Below are positions 16,733-25,096 of a stretch of DNA of 64,000 nt, in pieces. A model generated the notes under the pieces. It saw only the letters and a list, made by a program, of their open reading frames with translations. It did not search any database and was not told the origin of the DNA. Source of the stretch: Agromyces humatus (GTDB lineage Bacteria; Actinomycetota; Actinomycetes; Actinomycetales; Microbacteriaceae); assembly GCF_021228295.1 (NCBI RefSeq), contig NZ_JAJQPD010000003.1, forward strand, positions 124,001 to 188,000. The letters are read 5' to 3'. Position 1 is the stretch's first letter, and the number at the start of each line of letters is the position of its first letter. A program made the position numbers and the translations under genes.

Positions 16733-17580
16733 GGCTCAATGCGTACGTGCTCGCCGGCGATCCCGCGTGGATCGCCCAGAGTATCGGCTCCTACTATCAC
16801 CTCGTCGATCGCATCGTGGTGTCGTACGACCGTTCGGGTCGCTCATGGGCTGGGCATCCGTTGTCGGTGCAGGAGTCCCTCGACAGGATGGTCGCGGCCG
16901 ATCCGGAGGGCAAGATCCTGTTGCTGCCCGGGGACTACACAGATCCCGACCGCTTTGTCCTCGACGTCGAGACCGAGCACCGTCAATCCGCACTCGACGC
17001 CGCATCGGAAGGTGCGGACTGGGTGATCCAGTTGGACACGGATGAGCTCCTGCCCTCGCCCTCGACATTCACTGCTCAGTTGACGATCGCTGAACAGCGA
17101 GGGGCCGACGCGCTCGAGTTCCCTGCGCGGATCATCTACGCACGAACGCCGTCCGGTCGATTCCTCGAGCAGTGTGGACGTCTCTGGACCGCCCAGTCGG
17201 CGTATCCCGGGCCTGTGGCTGTACGCGCGGGAACACGACTTTCGCACGCCCGACAGGCGGCGGGCTCACCGATGCATCGTGTCGACGTGGCTCCGTGGAA
17301 CACCGATCCCGCACATCCGTGGAATGCGCCCGTCCATGCTGTCATCAGCTCAGCGCACGCGATCCTGCATATGAGCTGGGTGCGGACCGAGGCGCAGATG
17401 GCCGAGAAGCGACGGGTGTCGGGCTACGCAGGCGCCGTCAAGTGGGAGTCCGAACTGCAGCACTGGCGGTGGCGGGCTCGTCACCCGCGCTTGACGGCCC
17501 TCAGGGCTCCAGTGGCGCGGGACCCGCTCAGACGATTTCGCGTCACCTCGCTCCCGGTGCTCGCCCGAGTCCAGCCGTAG
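16729..17580 (+). CDS. Glycosyltransferase-like protein (GT2-related)
   Basis: A 283-residue protein starting at GTG 16729, overlapping the previous stop. It opens LNAYVLAGDPAWIAQSIGSY with DRIVVSYD, then shows WVIQLDTDELLPSP, a D-x-D-E metal motif of the kind seen in glycan-processing GT-A proteins that scan acceptor glycans (GT92/DUF-type relatives). HMSWVRTEAQM near the end supplies a conserved His. The family call is less certain than for its neighbours because the classic GT2 N-terminal signature is missing. It probably works with the GT2 enzyme it is coupled to. Confidence 0.75.
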   Translation: MRLNAYVLAGDPAWIAQSIGSYYHLVDRIVVSYDRSGRSWAGHPLSVQESLDRMVAADPEGKILLLPGDYTDPDRFVLDVETEHRQSALDAASEGADWVIQLDTDELLPSPSTFTAQLTIAEQRGADALEFPARIIYARTPSGRFLEQCGRLWTAQSAYPGPVAVRAGTRLSHARQAAGSPMHRVDVAPWNTDPAHPWNAPVHAVISSAHAILHMSWVRTEAQMAEKRRVSGYAGAVKWESELQHWRWRARHPRLTALRAPVARDPLRRFRVTSLPVLARVQP

Positions 17581-17581
17581 A

Positions 17582-17604
17582 CCGACGCGCGGAATCAGCG
17601 TCGG
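17582..17604 (+). terminator. Possible weak hairpin terminator
   Basis: Inverted repeat ccgacgc (17582-17588) with gcgtcgg (17598-17604) just after the stop at 17580. Only 7 bp, no T run, and it sits 9 nt before the next -10 box. Confidence 0.4.
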
Positions 17605-17612
17605 CTGCCACG

Positions 17613-17618
17613 TAGGCT
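17613..17618 (+). promoter_or_regulatory. -10 box, leaderless type (GT11 gene)
   Basis: TAGGCT ends 7 nt before GTG 17626. Same sequence as the boxes before the HPr-kinase-like gene and dcd. Confidence 0.55.
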
Positions 17619-17625
17619 TGTCCTC

Positions 17626-18459
17626 GTGAAGTCCGCGAGGATCATGGGCGCCCGAGCGAAACGGGCGACCGCGCGACATGTCCGCGGTGCCGCCGATGCG
17701 ACGCTCGACCTGATGCGACGCGGGGAGCTGACCGTCACCATGACCCCGCAAGTCGGGCTTCGACTCGGCAACTTCCTCTACGTGTGGCTGCACGCACACC
17801 GCGCCGGCATGAGTGGAATGCCGACAATGGCTCTTGCATCGCGCGCGATGGAACCGTGGCTCACCGCGTTCCCCGCGCTCGGCGAACTCACGATCCGACG
17901 GGAATCCCTACGCTTCCGCGATCGGAGGGAGTGGGACGACGTCTGGCTCTACCAACGATTCGGCGTCGACTTCACGGCCGACGACGTCGACGCTTTCGTT
18001 CGCGCAGCGGTGGCGCCGCACATCGCCCCCGACGACTCGGGGACCCTCGTGATCAACGTGCGGCGCGGCGACTACTACACGGATTTCACCGACAAGTACG
18101 CGTTCGACCAGGTGGGGTACGTGGGCGCGGCGCTCGACCGCGTCCGCCCTGCAAAGCGGGTCCTCGTCGTGTCCGACGATCCGGAGTGGTGCCGGGTCCA
18201 TCTGAGCTCGATCATCCAGACGAAGACGCCCGAAGTGACGTACGCGCAGCCCGACCCGCTCGCGAACTTCCTCACCGTCGCCGGGGCCGCTCGCATCATC
18301 GGCACCAACTCGACGTTCACGTACTGGGCGGCGTACGTCGCCGGGGTCGTCCACCCGGACGCGGAGGTTGTCATGCCCCGGTTCCACGCGCGGATGGCCC
18401 ACGGCACCGACGCCCACCAGCTCGACCCCCGTTGGACGGCGATCGACGGCTTCCACTGA
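17626..18459 (+). CDS. GT11-family (alpha-1,2-fucosyltransferase-like) glycosyltransferase
   Basis: A 277-residue protein of the GT11 type. The N-terminal part has VGLRLGNFLYVWLHAHRAG, matching the G-R-L-G-N-x-L family start. The diagnostic motif VINVRRGDYY is present (H/N-V-R-R-G-D-Y). The C-terminal motif IGTNSTFTYWAAYV matches the conserved S-x-S-T-F-x-W-W-A region. Known members transfer fucose from GDP-fucose to galactose in O-antigens and capsules; this donor is inferred, and no GDP-fucose synthesis genes are in the window. The gene is convergent with the ABC transporter at 18473, 13 bp away. Confidence 0.82.
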   Translation: MKSARIMGARAKRATARHVRGAADATLDLMRRGELTVTMTPQVGLRLGNFLYVWLHAHRAGMSGMPTMALASRAMEPWLTAFPALGELTIRRESLRFRDRREWDDVWLYQRFGVDFTADDVDAFVRAAVAPHIAPDDSGTLVINVRRGDYYTDFTDKYAFDQVGYVGAALDRVRPAKRVLVVSDDPEWCRVHLSSIIQTKTPEVTYAQPDPLANFLTVAGAARIIGTNSTFTYWAAYVAGVVHPDAEVVMPRFHARMAHGTDAHQLDPRWTAIDGFH

Positions 18460-18472
18460 GCGGTAGGCCGCC

Positions 18473-20284
18473 TCAGTTGAGCTCGCCGAGCTGCACCAAG
18501 CGGGCGAAGTCGGGGCTGGTCGCGCGAACGTGTTCGAACGTGCCGGTCTCCTCGATGCGGCCGTCCTTCAGATAGACGAGGGTGTCGGCGTTGCGCACGG
18601 TCGAGAGCCGGTGCGCAACGATGAGGATCGTCATGCTGCCCTGGAGCGACCGAAGGGTGGTCGCGATCTCGTGCTCGGTCGCGTTGTCGAGCGCCGACGT
18701 CGCCTCGTCGAGCACGAGGATCCGCGGCTGCCGGTAGAGCGCGCGCGCCAGCCCGATCCGCTGCCGCTGGCCGCCCGACAGTCGCACTCCCCGCTCGCCG
18801 ACCTCGGTGCGCAGGCCTTGGGGGAGGTCGGCGACGACACCGTCGAGCTGCGCCGTGGTGATCACCTCGGCGACGCGAGCGAGGTCGATATCGGCCTCGG
18901 GCACGCCGAACGCGATGTTCGCCGCGAGCGTGTCGTTGAGCAGGAAGACGTCTTGCGGTACGACGCCGAGGTTGGCGAACCACGACGGGAGATCGTCATG
19001 GACCGATCGGCCGCCGCACTCGATGCTGCCCGACGTGGGCTCGAGCAATCCGAGCACGAGGTCGAGCAGCGTGCTCTTGCCTGCGCCGCTCGAGCCGACG
19101 AACGCCGTCGTGCGGTTCTCGGCGATATCGAGCGAGATCCCCCCGAGCACGGGCCGATCTGCATCGGGATAGCGGAACTCGACCTCGTGCAGGGTGATGT
19201 CACCTGCGTATCGGCTGTCGGGTCGAGGTGTCTCGTCGTGCATGCCCCCTCGGCGCAGCTCGTCAGCGGTGTTCGTCACGATGTCGAGGCCCACCTGACC
19301 CGTGCGAATCGTCGCGAGACTCGCCGCAACTCGGTTCATCGTGGGAAGGGCGCGGACCGACGCCGCACCGAACACGGCGAGGATCGTGAGCGTCTCGGCC
19401 GGCGACGTCGTGGCGGTCAACACCGCTGAGATGCCGATGATCGCCAGCACGAACCCGATCTCGAGCAGGTAGCGCGGAGCGTCGGAGATGATCGCCAGCT
19501 GGCGCCCGGCATGAGCGGTGCGGAGCTTCGCCTTCTGGTACCCGTCTGCGAAGGCGTTCGCACTCGAGGTGAGCCGCGCCTCGCGGAACCCATCGAGCGC
19601 CGGGAGGAGGTATTGCCACGACTGGAGCGCGGATGCCGAGACCTCCTCGCCGATGCGCGACTGCCGGTTGCGCAGCATCCGCTGGACGCCGAAGACCAGA
19701 ACACCGAAGATCACCGCCGTGACGAGCATCACGCTCGGCGACACGACGGCGATGACCACAGCGAGCGCGATGAGCACCAGACTGTCGGTGAACAACGCCG
19801 TCACGGCGAGCAGGACGCTCGTCGACTGCGCAGTACTGTCGCTCACGCTGCGATAGATCTCGCTCGTGCGACGCGACCGGTGATCGGCGTACGGGGCAAG
19901 GATGTACATGCGCATCAGCTGGGATGACGCGAGCGCAGAGATGCGCGTGGTCCGTCCGAGGATCCACCAGCGAAACAGCAGCGCGAGCACGCTTTTCAAG
20001 ATGAACAGCCCTGCGACGATGCCGGCGACGATCGGGATGAGGGCCTGCGGCGACGAGGTTCCAAGCAAGGTCGAGATATCCGCGAGGATGCCGGAGTCGG
20101 CGGATCCGGTGGTGATGAGCTGCATGAGCGGCGCCATCGCGGCGACGCCGAGCGTGTCGAGCAACGCGAGCGCGATCGAGCCGATGACGACGCCGAGGAT
20201 CCAGCTGCGAGGGTTCGCCCCCGCGAGCCCGAGCAGCTGTCCGAGCTGCTGTCGCAGTCTCGCATTTCGGGCTTCGCGTGCCAT
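18473..20284 (-). CDS. ABC transporter, fused permease and ATPase
   Basis: About 603 residues. Residues 1-310 form six membrane spans of an ABC exporter (for example WILGVVIGSIALALLDTLGV near residue 28). The ATPase follows with Walker A FVGSSGAGKSTLLD, signature LSGGQRQRIGLARAL and Walker B ILVLDEATSALD, plus the H-loop IVAHRLST. The layout resembles MsbA/McjD/PglK-type exporters of lipid-linked glycans or peptides. ATG 20284 is preferred because GGAGG lies 4 nt upstream; ATG 20287 directly abuts that site. It is the last gene of the leftward set nucleotidyltransferase-PqqD-PP-loop-ABC. A McjD-like peptide export role and a flippase role are both possible. Confidence 0.88.
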   Translation of the reverse strand: MAREARNARLRQQLGQLLGLAGANPRSWILGVVIGSIALALLDTLGVAAMAPLMQLITTGSADSGILADISTLLGTSSPQALIPIVAGIVAGLFILKSVLALLFRWWILGRTTRISALASSQLMRMYILAPYADHRSRRTSEIYRSVSDSTAQSTSVLLAVTALFTDSLVLIALAVVIAVVSPSVMLVTAVIFGVLVFGVQRMLRNRQSRIGEEVSASALQSWQYLLPALDGFREARLTSSANAFADGYQKAKLRTAHAGRQLAIISDAPRYLLEIGFVLAIIGISAVLTATTSPAETLTILAVFGAASVRALPTMNRVAASLATIRTGQVGLDIVTNTADELRRGGMHDETPRPDSRYAGDITLHEVEFRYPDADRPVLGGISLDIAENRTTAFVGSSGAGKSTLLDLVLGLLEPTSGSIECGGRSVHDDLPSWFANLGVVPQDVFLLNDTLAANIAFGVPEADIDLARVAEVITTAQLDGVVADLPQGLRTEVGERGVRLSGGQRQRIGLARALYRQPRILVLDEATSALDNATEHEIATTLRSLQGSMTILIVAHRLSTVRNADTLVYLKDGRIEETGTFEHVRATSPDFARLVQLGELN

Positions 20285-20333
20285 CATCCTCCGTCGGGGC
20301 CGAAGTGGTAAGTATCGCAGGCGCGAGCGGGCG

Positions 20334-21530
20334 TCATCGCCTGAGGACGCCGGCGACGCGCTTGGCGTACCGGCTTGCCCGACCCGCGAACCGGGTCGCA
20401 GCCCTCCCGGCTCTGCGACCTTGTGCCTGAGCTCGGAGCCTCAACGGAATACCGACGCGATCGTCGTAGAGCTCGACCACGTGCCGAGCGGTCGGCCCTG
20501 GCTGCGTCAACAGATAGACGATCAAGTTCTCGCGCCAGTAGGGGTTCCGAGGCGTTGTGAATACCGCGTGATACCGGTCGAGCACCCCGAGCAGCTCGAG
20601 CGTGAGCATCGTGCGCTGGCATTTCCAGCACTCGGAGCAGTTGGTGCCGTCGGTGGACTCCACGCAGACGTCGAGACGCTCGTACGTGTGGGAGATTTCG
20701 GCAATCAGAGCGGTCTTCGCCACACGGTCGATGTCAGAGCACGACGATCGCAGGCTCAGGGAGCGCGTGGACAGCAGCGGCAGCAGAACCGGTTCGGCGA
20801 AGGCCAGGTCGTAGGTGGCGGCGACGGCCGTGTCGCCCCACGGCACGGAAGACGCATAGAAGTAGTGGCGGATGCCGCCTGAGAGCAGGTGCACCACACC
20901 GGCGTTGCGCATCGTGTGCGATTGCTGGAAGCCGAGGCGGACCGCGAGGTAGAACTCGTCGATGTTCGAATCGACATCGGTCAACGGCAGCCCGGTCGTG
21001 AGCGCATTCGGTCGGAGCAACTCCAGTCGGTTCCGGTACAGGGCGCGCCCGGCGTCGCCATGGCCGTGCGAGCCGACGTTGTTGTACAGCAGGTGAGTCA
21101 CCCGCAGTGATTCGGGCACGTCGACGGCGAAGCGGTGGCGGGCGAGCGTCGCGTACGAGTCGACGCCTGCAGAGTATCCGGTCGCGACACCCGCCGCGCC
21201 CAGTAGCGCGGGCAACGGATCTCGGACCTCGATGTCGACGCGCGAAAGCTCGGGCCGCAGGCGCCGGAGCACGTCCTGCACCTCACCGTGGAGGCTCCAC
21301 GCCAGTTCGTCGGTGATCGGCCCCTCGACCACGATGTCGCGGCCAGCGGCCATCGCGGGCATGAGGAGTGCCACCAGGGCGGCATCCGCTCGCGTGTTCA
21401 CCAGCGAAGCCGCCTCGTCGGGCACCGAGAACCACAAGCTCCGCAATCCCGGGAACCCGTCGACATCGACGCGGTACGTGAGCCGGCCAACGCCCGAGTC
21501 GAGGGTGGGCACTCCGAGAACGATCGACAT
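20334..21530 (-). CDS. PP-loop (adenine nucleotide alpha-hydrolase fold) ATPase-like protein
   Basis: A 398-residue protein. At about residue 118 it carries ATGYSAGVDSYATLARH, the S-G-G-x-D-S-type PP-loop of ATP pyrophosphatases (QueC, asparagine synthetase, GMP synthetase) with Ala in place of the second Gly. Near residue 290 it has a compact Cys group (CVESTDGTNCSECWKCQRT) resembling the zinc site of QueC/ExsB proteins. There is no glutaminase domain, so it is not an AsnB or lasso C protein. The first 100 residues are unlike known ligases. It probably adenylates a carboxylate or similar group. It sits between PqqD and the ABC transporter; a minus-strand TAGGCT box at 21571-21576 may add a promoter. 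Confidence 0.72.
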   Translation of the reverse strand: MSIVLGVPTLDSGVGRLTYRVDVDGFPGLRSLWFSVPDEAASLVNTRADAALVALLMPAMAAGRDIVVEGPITDELAWSLHGEVQDVLRRLRPELSRVDIEVRDPLPALLGAAGVATGYSAGVDSYATLARHRFAVDVPESLRVTHLLYNNVGSHGHGDAGRALYRNRLELLRPNALTTGLPLTDVDSNIDEFYLAVRLGFQQSHTMRNAGVVHLLSGGIRHYFYASSVPWGDTAVAATYDLAFAEPVLLPLLSTRSLSLRSSCSDIDRVAKTALIAEISHTYERLDVCVESTDGTNCSECWKCQRTMLTLELLGVLDRYHAVFTTPRNPYWRENLIVYLLTQPGPTARHVVELYDDRVGIPLRLRAQAQGRRAGRAATRFAGRASRYAKRVAGVLRR

Positions 21531-21581
21531 GGCGGTCCCGTGGGTGGAGGCGGTAAGAGGGAGCGGAGCGAGCCTAACCGA

Positions 21582-21842
21582 TCACTGCACCTCGAGCAGC
21601 CCCCGCGCCACGAGATCGGCCACGAATGCGTCGACGTGCGCGCGAATCTCGTCGGGCGGGGCGTCCGTCGCCTCCGCCACCCGATCGGCAATGGTGTCGC
21701 GATCACCGCCGCACGCCTCGCCCCAGATCAACACGGCAATTCCTTCGAGTACGACGATGGGGCCGTCGGGCAGGGGCGCCACATAGACGGTTCCATCCGA
21801 CTCGAGCGTGCCGACGCCGGCGGCCGGCCGCAGCCGGGTCAT
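21582..21842 (-). CDS. PqqD-family small protein
   Basis: An 86-residue protein starting at ATG 21842, which overlaps the upstream stop as ATGA; a longer frame to 21875 is rejected. The pattern is a beta hairpin (GTVYVAPLPDGPIVVLEGIA) followed by helices (LIWGEA, IADRVAEATDAPPDEIRAHV, FVADLVARGLL), which is the PqqD/RRE fold. PqqD proteins bind peptide leaders in RiPP pathways, and relatives also occur in polysaccharide loci. Coupling to the nucleotidyltransferase gene is clear from the overlap. No peptide precursor gene was recognised nearby. Confidence 0.82.
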   Translation of the reverse strand: MTRLRPAAGVGTLESDGTVYVAPLPDGPIVVLEGIAVLIWGEACGGDRDTIADRVAEATDAPPDEIRAHVDAFVADLVARGLLEVQ

Positions 21843-22708
21843 CGGTTCGCTCCAGCGCGACGAAGGCCCTGCCACGCCTCTCGCGCGGCGCGCGCGGGAC
21901 GTCGGAAGAACTCACCGAGGATCTCGGCGCGCGAGGGCGGCCGGCCGAGGCGATGGGAGAGGTGGTCGACGTTCACGAGCGGCGCGCGCGCCGCGACCCG
22001 GAGCGCGGCGCCGAGGCTCGGGGCCGCCCGCACCCGCGCCCACCACTCACTCGTGCGCGAGCCGCCCTGAGAGATGATGCGCCAGAGTGCGTAGTCGCGT
22101 TGACCGCGGTAGCGGTCGAGCCCGCCGGTGGCGGCGGCGAAGGCCACAGGGGCATCGAGGTCGGCGACGAGCGCCTCGATCTCGGCCCGGACTTCAGCGG
22201 TGGCTTCCCGCCACGCGAGCTGCACATCGGGCCGACTCCCGGCGCGAGACCGGGCGGCGTTGAGCACGAGCAGCACCGCCTGCGCGGGAACGCTCGGCAC
22301 GGAGCATCCGACGCCCGCGATCTCGACCTCATGGTGGTCGACCCAGAACCGCTCGAAGGCGGATGCGGGATCGACTCGGATGCCGGGGAAGAACCGGTGG
22401 ATATCGAGGTACCCCCACATGTCATGGAGGTAGGTCTGGGCATGCTCGAACGGCGAGCCGTACTCGAACGTGCTGTAGAGACGCCATCCGTGCCGCCGCA
22501 GCACACGGTCGAGGGCGACGACCTGGCTTGGACGGACGAGCACATCGACATCGCTCCCCGCGTAGCCGCCCGGTCTCAGCGAGGGATCGACCGCGACACC
22601 CTTGATGTGCAGCAGATCGACACCGATCGTGTTCGCCAGCGTCTGCACGGCGGCATGCCCGAACCTCAGGCGCACCGAAAGCGGCACGTCGACCTCGGAT
22701 CCGTTCAC
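21839..22708 (-). CDS. Nucleotidyltransferase family protein (NTP_transf_5-like)
   Basis: A 289-residue protein starting at GTG 22708. The nucleotidyltransferase core is seen as LLHIKGVAVDP, then GGYAGSDVDVLVRPSQV, the G-S-D-x-D metal-binding motif, and a later DIHRFFPG that may supply the third acidic residue. Members of this family occur next to PqqD and HPr-kinase-like genes in lasso-peptide and glycan clusters; their reaction is mostly unknown. The start overlaps the stop of a glycosyltransferase remnant (GTGA at 22705-22708), showing that a glycosyltransferase once lay directly upstream in the same operon. The 3' end overlaps PqqD as ATGA. Confidence 0.8.
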   Translation of the reverse strand: MNGSEVDVPLSVRLRFGHAAVQTLANTIGVDLLHIKGVAVDPSLRPGGYAGSDVDVLVRPSQVVALDRVLRRHGWRLYSTFEYGSPFEHAQTYLHDMWGYLDIHRFFPGIRVDPASAFERFWVDHHEVEIAGVGCSVPSVPAQAVLLVLNAARSRAGSRPDVQLAWREATAEVRAEIEALVADLDAPVAFAAATGGLDRYRGQRDYALWRIISQGGSRTSEWWARVRAAPSLGAALRVAARAPLVNVDHLSHRLGRPPSRAEILGEFFRRPARAAREAWQGLRRAGANR

Positions 22709-22836
22709 GCCCGCTGCACCACCTCGTCGATCACTCTAGCGATGTGGGGATCCGTCGGGTGCACGGCGAACGCGAGTCGCGCGGCAAGCGGCCGCCTGCC
22801 CTCAGATCTGGGGTAACACGCGCTGGCACGCCTGGC
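22705..22836 (-). pseudogene. Glycosyltransferase C-terminal remnant
   Basis: An open stretch of 43 codons without a start, ending HIARVIDEVVQRA-stop. The intact glycosyltransferase at 24029 ends LARVMDEVVQRA-stop. Over the last 30 bases the copies match at 26, and all four differences fall at third codon positions, so both evolved as coding sequence. The remnant's stop overlaps the nucleotidyltransferase start (GTGA). It is cut off where the rightward acyltransferase gene begins. Confidence 0.7.
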
Positions 22837-22837
22837 T

Positions 22838-22843
22838 TAGGTT
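22838..22843 (+). promoter_or_regulatory. -10 box, leaderless type (acyltransferase gene)
   Basis: TAGGTT ends 7 nt before GTG 22851. This geometry favours GTG 22851 over the TTG at 22842, which lies inside the box. Confidence 0.55.
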
Positions 22844-22850
22844 GGTCGAT

Positions 22851-23990
22851 GTGACCAACGCGGAGAGGCCGACGACACAACGGATTCATTCCGTCGACGG
22901 CCTGCGCGCGATCGCGTTCCTCGCGGTATTCGCGTTCCACACCTGGGAGTTCGCGGGGCGACCCGAGATTCCCGTGCTGTCATCGGTCGTCAGTCAGAAC
23001 ATCCGCCCCGACTTCTTCGTCGTCCTGACCGGTTTCGTACTCTTCCTGCCGTTCGCGCGACGCCCGGAACGAATGGATGAGTTCAGAACCCGAGCGTACC
23101 TCTGGCGTCGCATGCGCCGCATCGTGATCCCCTACTACGTGGCCCTCGCATACGCCGTGCTCCTGCCGCAACTGCTCGTGGTGATCATGCGTGTGCTCGG
23201 CCGCGAGGCGTCGTGGCAGCCGATGCCGGGTCTCGGCGACTGGTTGAGCCACCTGACGTTCTCGCACCTGTTCTTCGCCGAGTACTGGAGCTCGATGAAC
23301 GGCAGCCTGTGGACCATGTCGCTCGAGATGCAGCTCTACCTGCTGTTCCCGCTCCTGCTCATCGCGGCGAACCGCTGGGGGGTGCGGGCGCTGATCGTCG
23401 CGATCGTGCTCTCGGTGATCTTCCGGATCGCCGTCGCCCTCTTCGTGCCCGGCGAGGCCTTCCCCGATCAGTTCCTATGGAGTGCCTCCGGGCTCGGGCG
23501 TCTGATGGAGTTCGCTGCGGGCATGCTGGCCGCGATCGTGGCCTTCAAGGTGGTCGACCGGATCCGTCGGCCCCACATCGTCCTGCTCCTGGGATTGATG
23601 GTCGCGTCGTATCTCGTCGCGACAGCCCCGGTGTTCGGCGGAACGGTCCTGCCGATACGGGAACTCGGCCTGAGCGCGCTGTTCGGAAGCCTCATCGTGC
23701 TCGTGCTGTCCGTCCCGGCGATCGGTCGCGTCTTCGCGTGGAAACCGCTGTCGTACCTCGGATACCGCTCCTACAGCCTGTTCCTCATCCACCAGCCGAC
23801 CGCGTGGTACGTCTCGGAATTCCTGCAGAAGTTCCTCGACATACCCGAGGGACCGCTCTTGCTACTGTTGCTCTGGACGGTCGGGTTCGGCGTGGTGTTC
23901 GCCGTCGGGCAGCTCTTGTTCGTGACGGTCGAACGGCCATGCATCGATTGGGCGAAGCGCGCTCGCCAGCCCGCTTCAGCGCAGGCCTGA
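22851..23990 (+). CDS. Acyltransferase 3 family membrane protein
   Basis: About 379 residues. The OafA/acyltransferase-3 signature is present: RIHSVDGLRAIAFLAVFAFH at the N-terminus (the conserved R-x10-H), RPDFFVVLTGFVLFLPFARR and WSMNGSLWTMSLEMQLYLLFPLL-type segments, with about ten membrane spans. Such proteins transfer acetyl or other acyl groups to sugars across the membrane and commonly decorate exopolysaccharides. It is the only rightward gene between the nucleotidyltransferase and the glycosyltransferase at 24029, has its own leaderless-type promoter and is flanked by two copies of a glycosyltransferase 3' end, so it looks like an insertion into an older leftward operon. Confidence 0.9.
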   Translation: MTNAERPTTQRIHSVDGLRAIAFLAVFAFHTWEFAGRPEIPVLSSVVSQNIRPDFFVVLTGFVLFLPFARRPERMDEFRTRAYLWRRMRRIVIPYYVALAYAVLLPQLLVVIMRVLGREASWQPMPGLGDWLSHLTFSHLFFAEYWSSMNGSLWTMSLEMQLYLLFPLLLIAANRWGVRALIVAIVLSVIFRIAVALFVPGEAFPDQFLWSASGLGRLMEFAAGMLAAIVAFKVVDRIRRPHIVLLLGLMVASYLVATAPVFGGTVLPIRELGLSALFGSLIVLVLSVPAIGRVFAWKPLSYLGYRSYSLFLIHQPTAWYVSEFLQKFLDIPEGPLLLLLLWTVGFGVVFAVGQLLFVTVERPCIDWAKRARQPASAQA

Positions 23991-24028
23991 GCAGGCGTTC
24001 GACGCGGGCCTGAGCCCCACGCCGGCCG

Positions 24029-24058
24029 TCACGCGCGCTGCACGACCTCGTCCATGAC
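24029..24058 (-). repeat. Direct repeat, copy 2 (glycosyltransferase 3' end)
   Basis: The last 30 bases of the glycosyltransferase gene, matching 22705-22734 at 26 of 30 positions in the same orientation. The two copies flank the acyltransferase gene. Confidence 0.6.
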
Positions 24059-25096
24059 ACGCGCGAGGCGGGCGACGTGCGCGTCGCGACCGAAGCCGCG
24101 TGCCCACTCGCGGGTCGCGGCGGGGTCGAGATCACGGGCACGCCGAATCGCCGACGCGAGGTCGGCGGCGGTGGCGGATGCCGCGTGGTAGCCGCTCACA
24201 CCGGGACTCACGGTCTCGAGGTATCCGCCCTCGGCGATCGTCGCGGCGGGCGTTCCCTCGAGCGCGGCTTCGATCACCGTGAGGCCGAAGTCCTCGTGGC
24301 CCGCGCCGAGCACGACGGCGGCGTTTCGGTACACCCAGCTCAACTCGGAGTCGGTGACGCAACCGAGCCCGTGGACGCCCGAATGGGGCTCGTCGAACGT
24401 CTCGGAGCCGGCACCGACGACGACGATCGGCAGGCCGGCCTCCTTCGCCGCGGTGACCGCGAGCGGCACGTTCTTGTAGCCGCGGGCTCGCGCGACGACG
24501 ACGACGAAGTCGGGCGGGAGCTCGCGCGACGGCGGGGTCGCCGTCGTGGACACGGGCTCGACAGGCGGGCTCACCACCACGGAATCCAGTCCGTAGGCCG
24601 AGCGGATGCGGTCACGCGTCACGATGGAGTTCGCCACGATGGCATCAGCGCTGCACATGGCCGCGAGATCGCCGTTGCGCAGCAGCGGTGTGCTCATCGT
24701 GAGACCGGCACGGCGGAGCAGGCCGAGCCGCAGCCGGTAGTCGTCGGCCGCGTACAGCCAGCGCGCGGGACTGTGCACGTAGACGACGTGGGGGATCTCG
24801 AACCTGAAGCGATGAGCCCAACCGCTGCTCGAGACGAGGGCGATGTCGCCGCCCGAGACGGTCGTGCGCGACGCGATCGAGGGAAGGGCCGGCAGCATGC
24901 GCTCGACCTGGCCCGTGAACGAGCTCGGCAGGCTGGCGCGCACCTCGAGGCGCCGGAAGTCGTCGAAGGTCGACTCGGGCCGGTACGCGAGCGTCACGAT
25001 GGCTCGCGCGTCGAATCCGGCGGCCCAGTGCGCGACGACGCGCTCGGCGCCGCCGATCTGCACGAGGTAATCGTGGGCGAGGACGATTTCGGGCAC
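24029..25096 (-). CDS. Glycosyltransferase, GT-B fold (GT4)
   Basis: A 355-residue GT4 enzyme. The start MPEIVLAHDYLVQIGGAERVV is the classic W-x-H-D-Y-x2-G-G-A-E opening. VVYVHSPARWLY, DAIVANSIVTRDRI and the C-terminal GHEDFGLTVIEAALEGTPAA donor motif follow. GTG 25096 is preceded by GAAGGTGAG, and a minus-strand TAAACT box lies at 25129-25134, so this gene, unlike many neighbours, has a leader of about 25-30 nt with a ribosome site. A duplicated version of its last codons lies at 22705, just before the nucleotidyltransferase, so it or a close relative was probably the first gene of that operon. It marks the right end of the polysaccharide locus. Confidence 0.92.
   Translation of the reverse strand: MPEIVLAHDYLVQIGGAERVVAHWAAGFDARAIVTLAYRPESTFDDFRRLEVRASLPSSFTGQVERMLPALPSIASRTTVSGGDIALVSSSGWAHRFRFEIPHVVYVHSPARWLYAADDYRLRLGLLRRAGLTMSTPLLRNGDLAAMCSADAIVANSIVTRDRIRSAYGLDSVVVSPPVEPVSTTATPPSRELPPDFVVVVARARGYKNVPLAVTAAKEAGLPIVVVGAGSETFDEPHSGVHGLGCVTDSELSWVYRNAAVVLGAGHEDFGLTVIEAALEGTPAATIAEGGYLETVSPGVSGYHAASATAADLASAIRRARDLDPAATREWARGFGRDAHVARLARVMDEVVQRA

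Noticed and set aside
18473..22708. A complete lasso-peptide cluster
   Set aside because: PqqD, nucleotidyltransferase and ABC genes are present, but there is no transglutaminase-like B2 protease, no AsnB-like cyclase and no recognisable precursor peptide. The PP-loop protein is not AsnB.
22705..24058. An insertion sequence carrying the acyltransferase
   Set aside because: The flanking copies are direct repeats of coding sequence; no transposase and no terminal inverted repeats are visible, so a transposon was not annotated.
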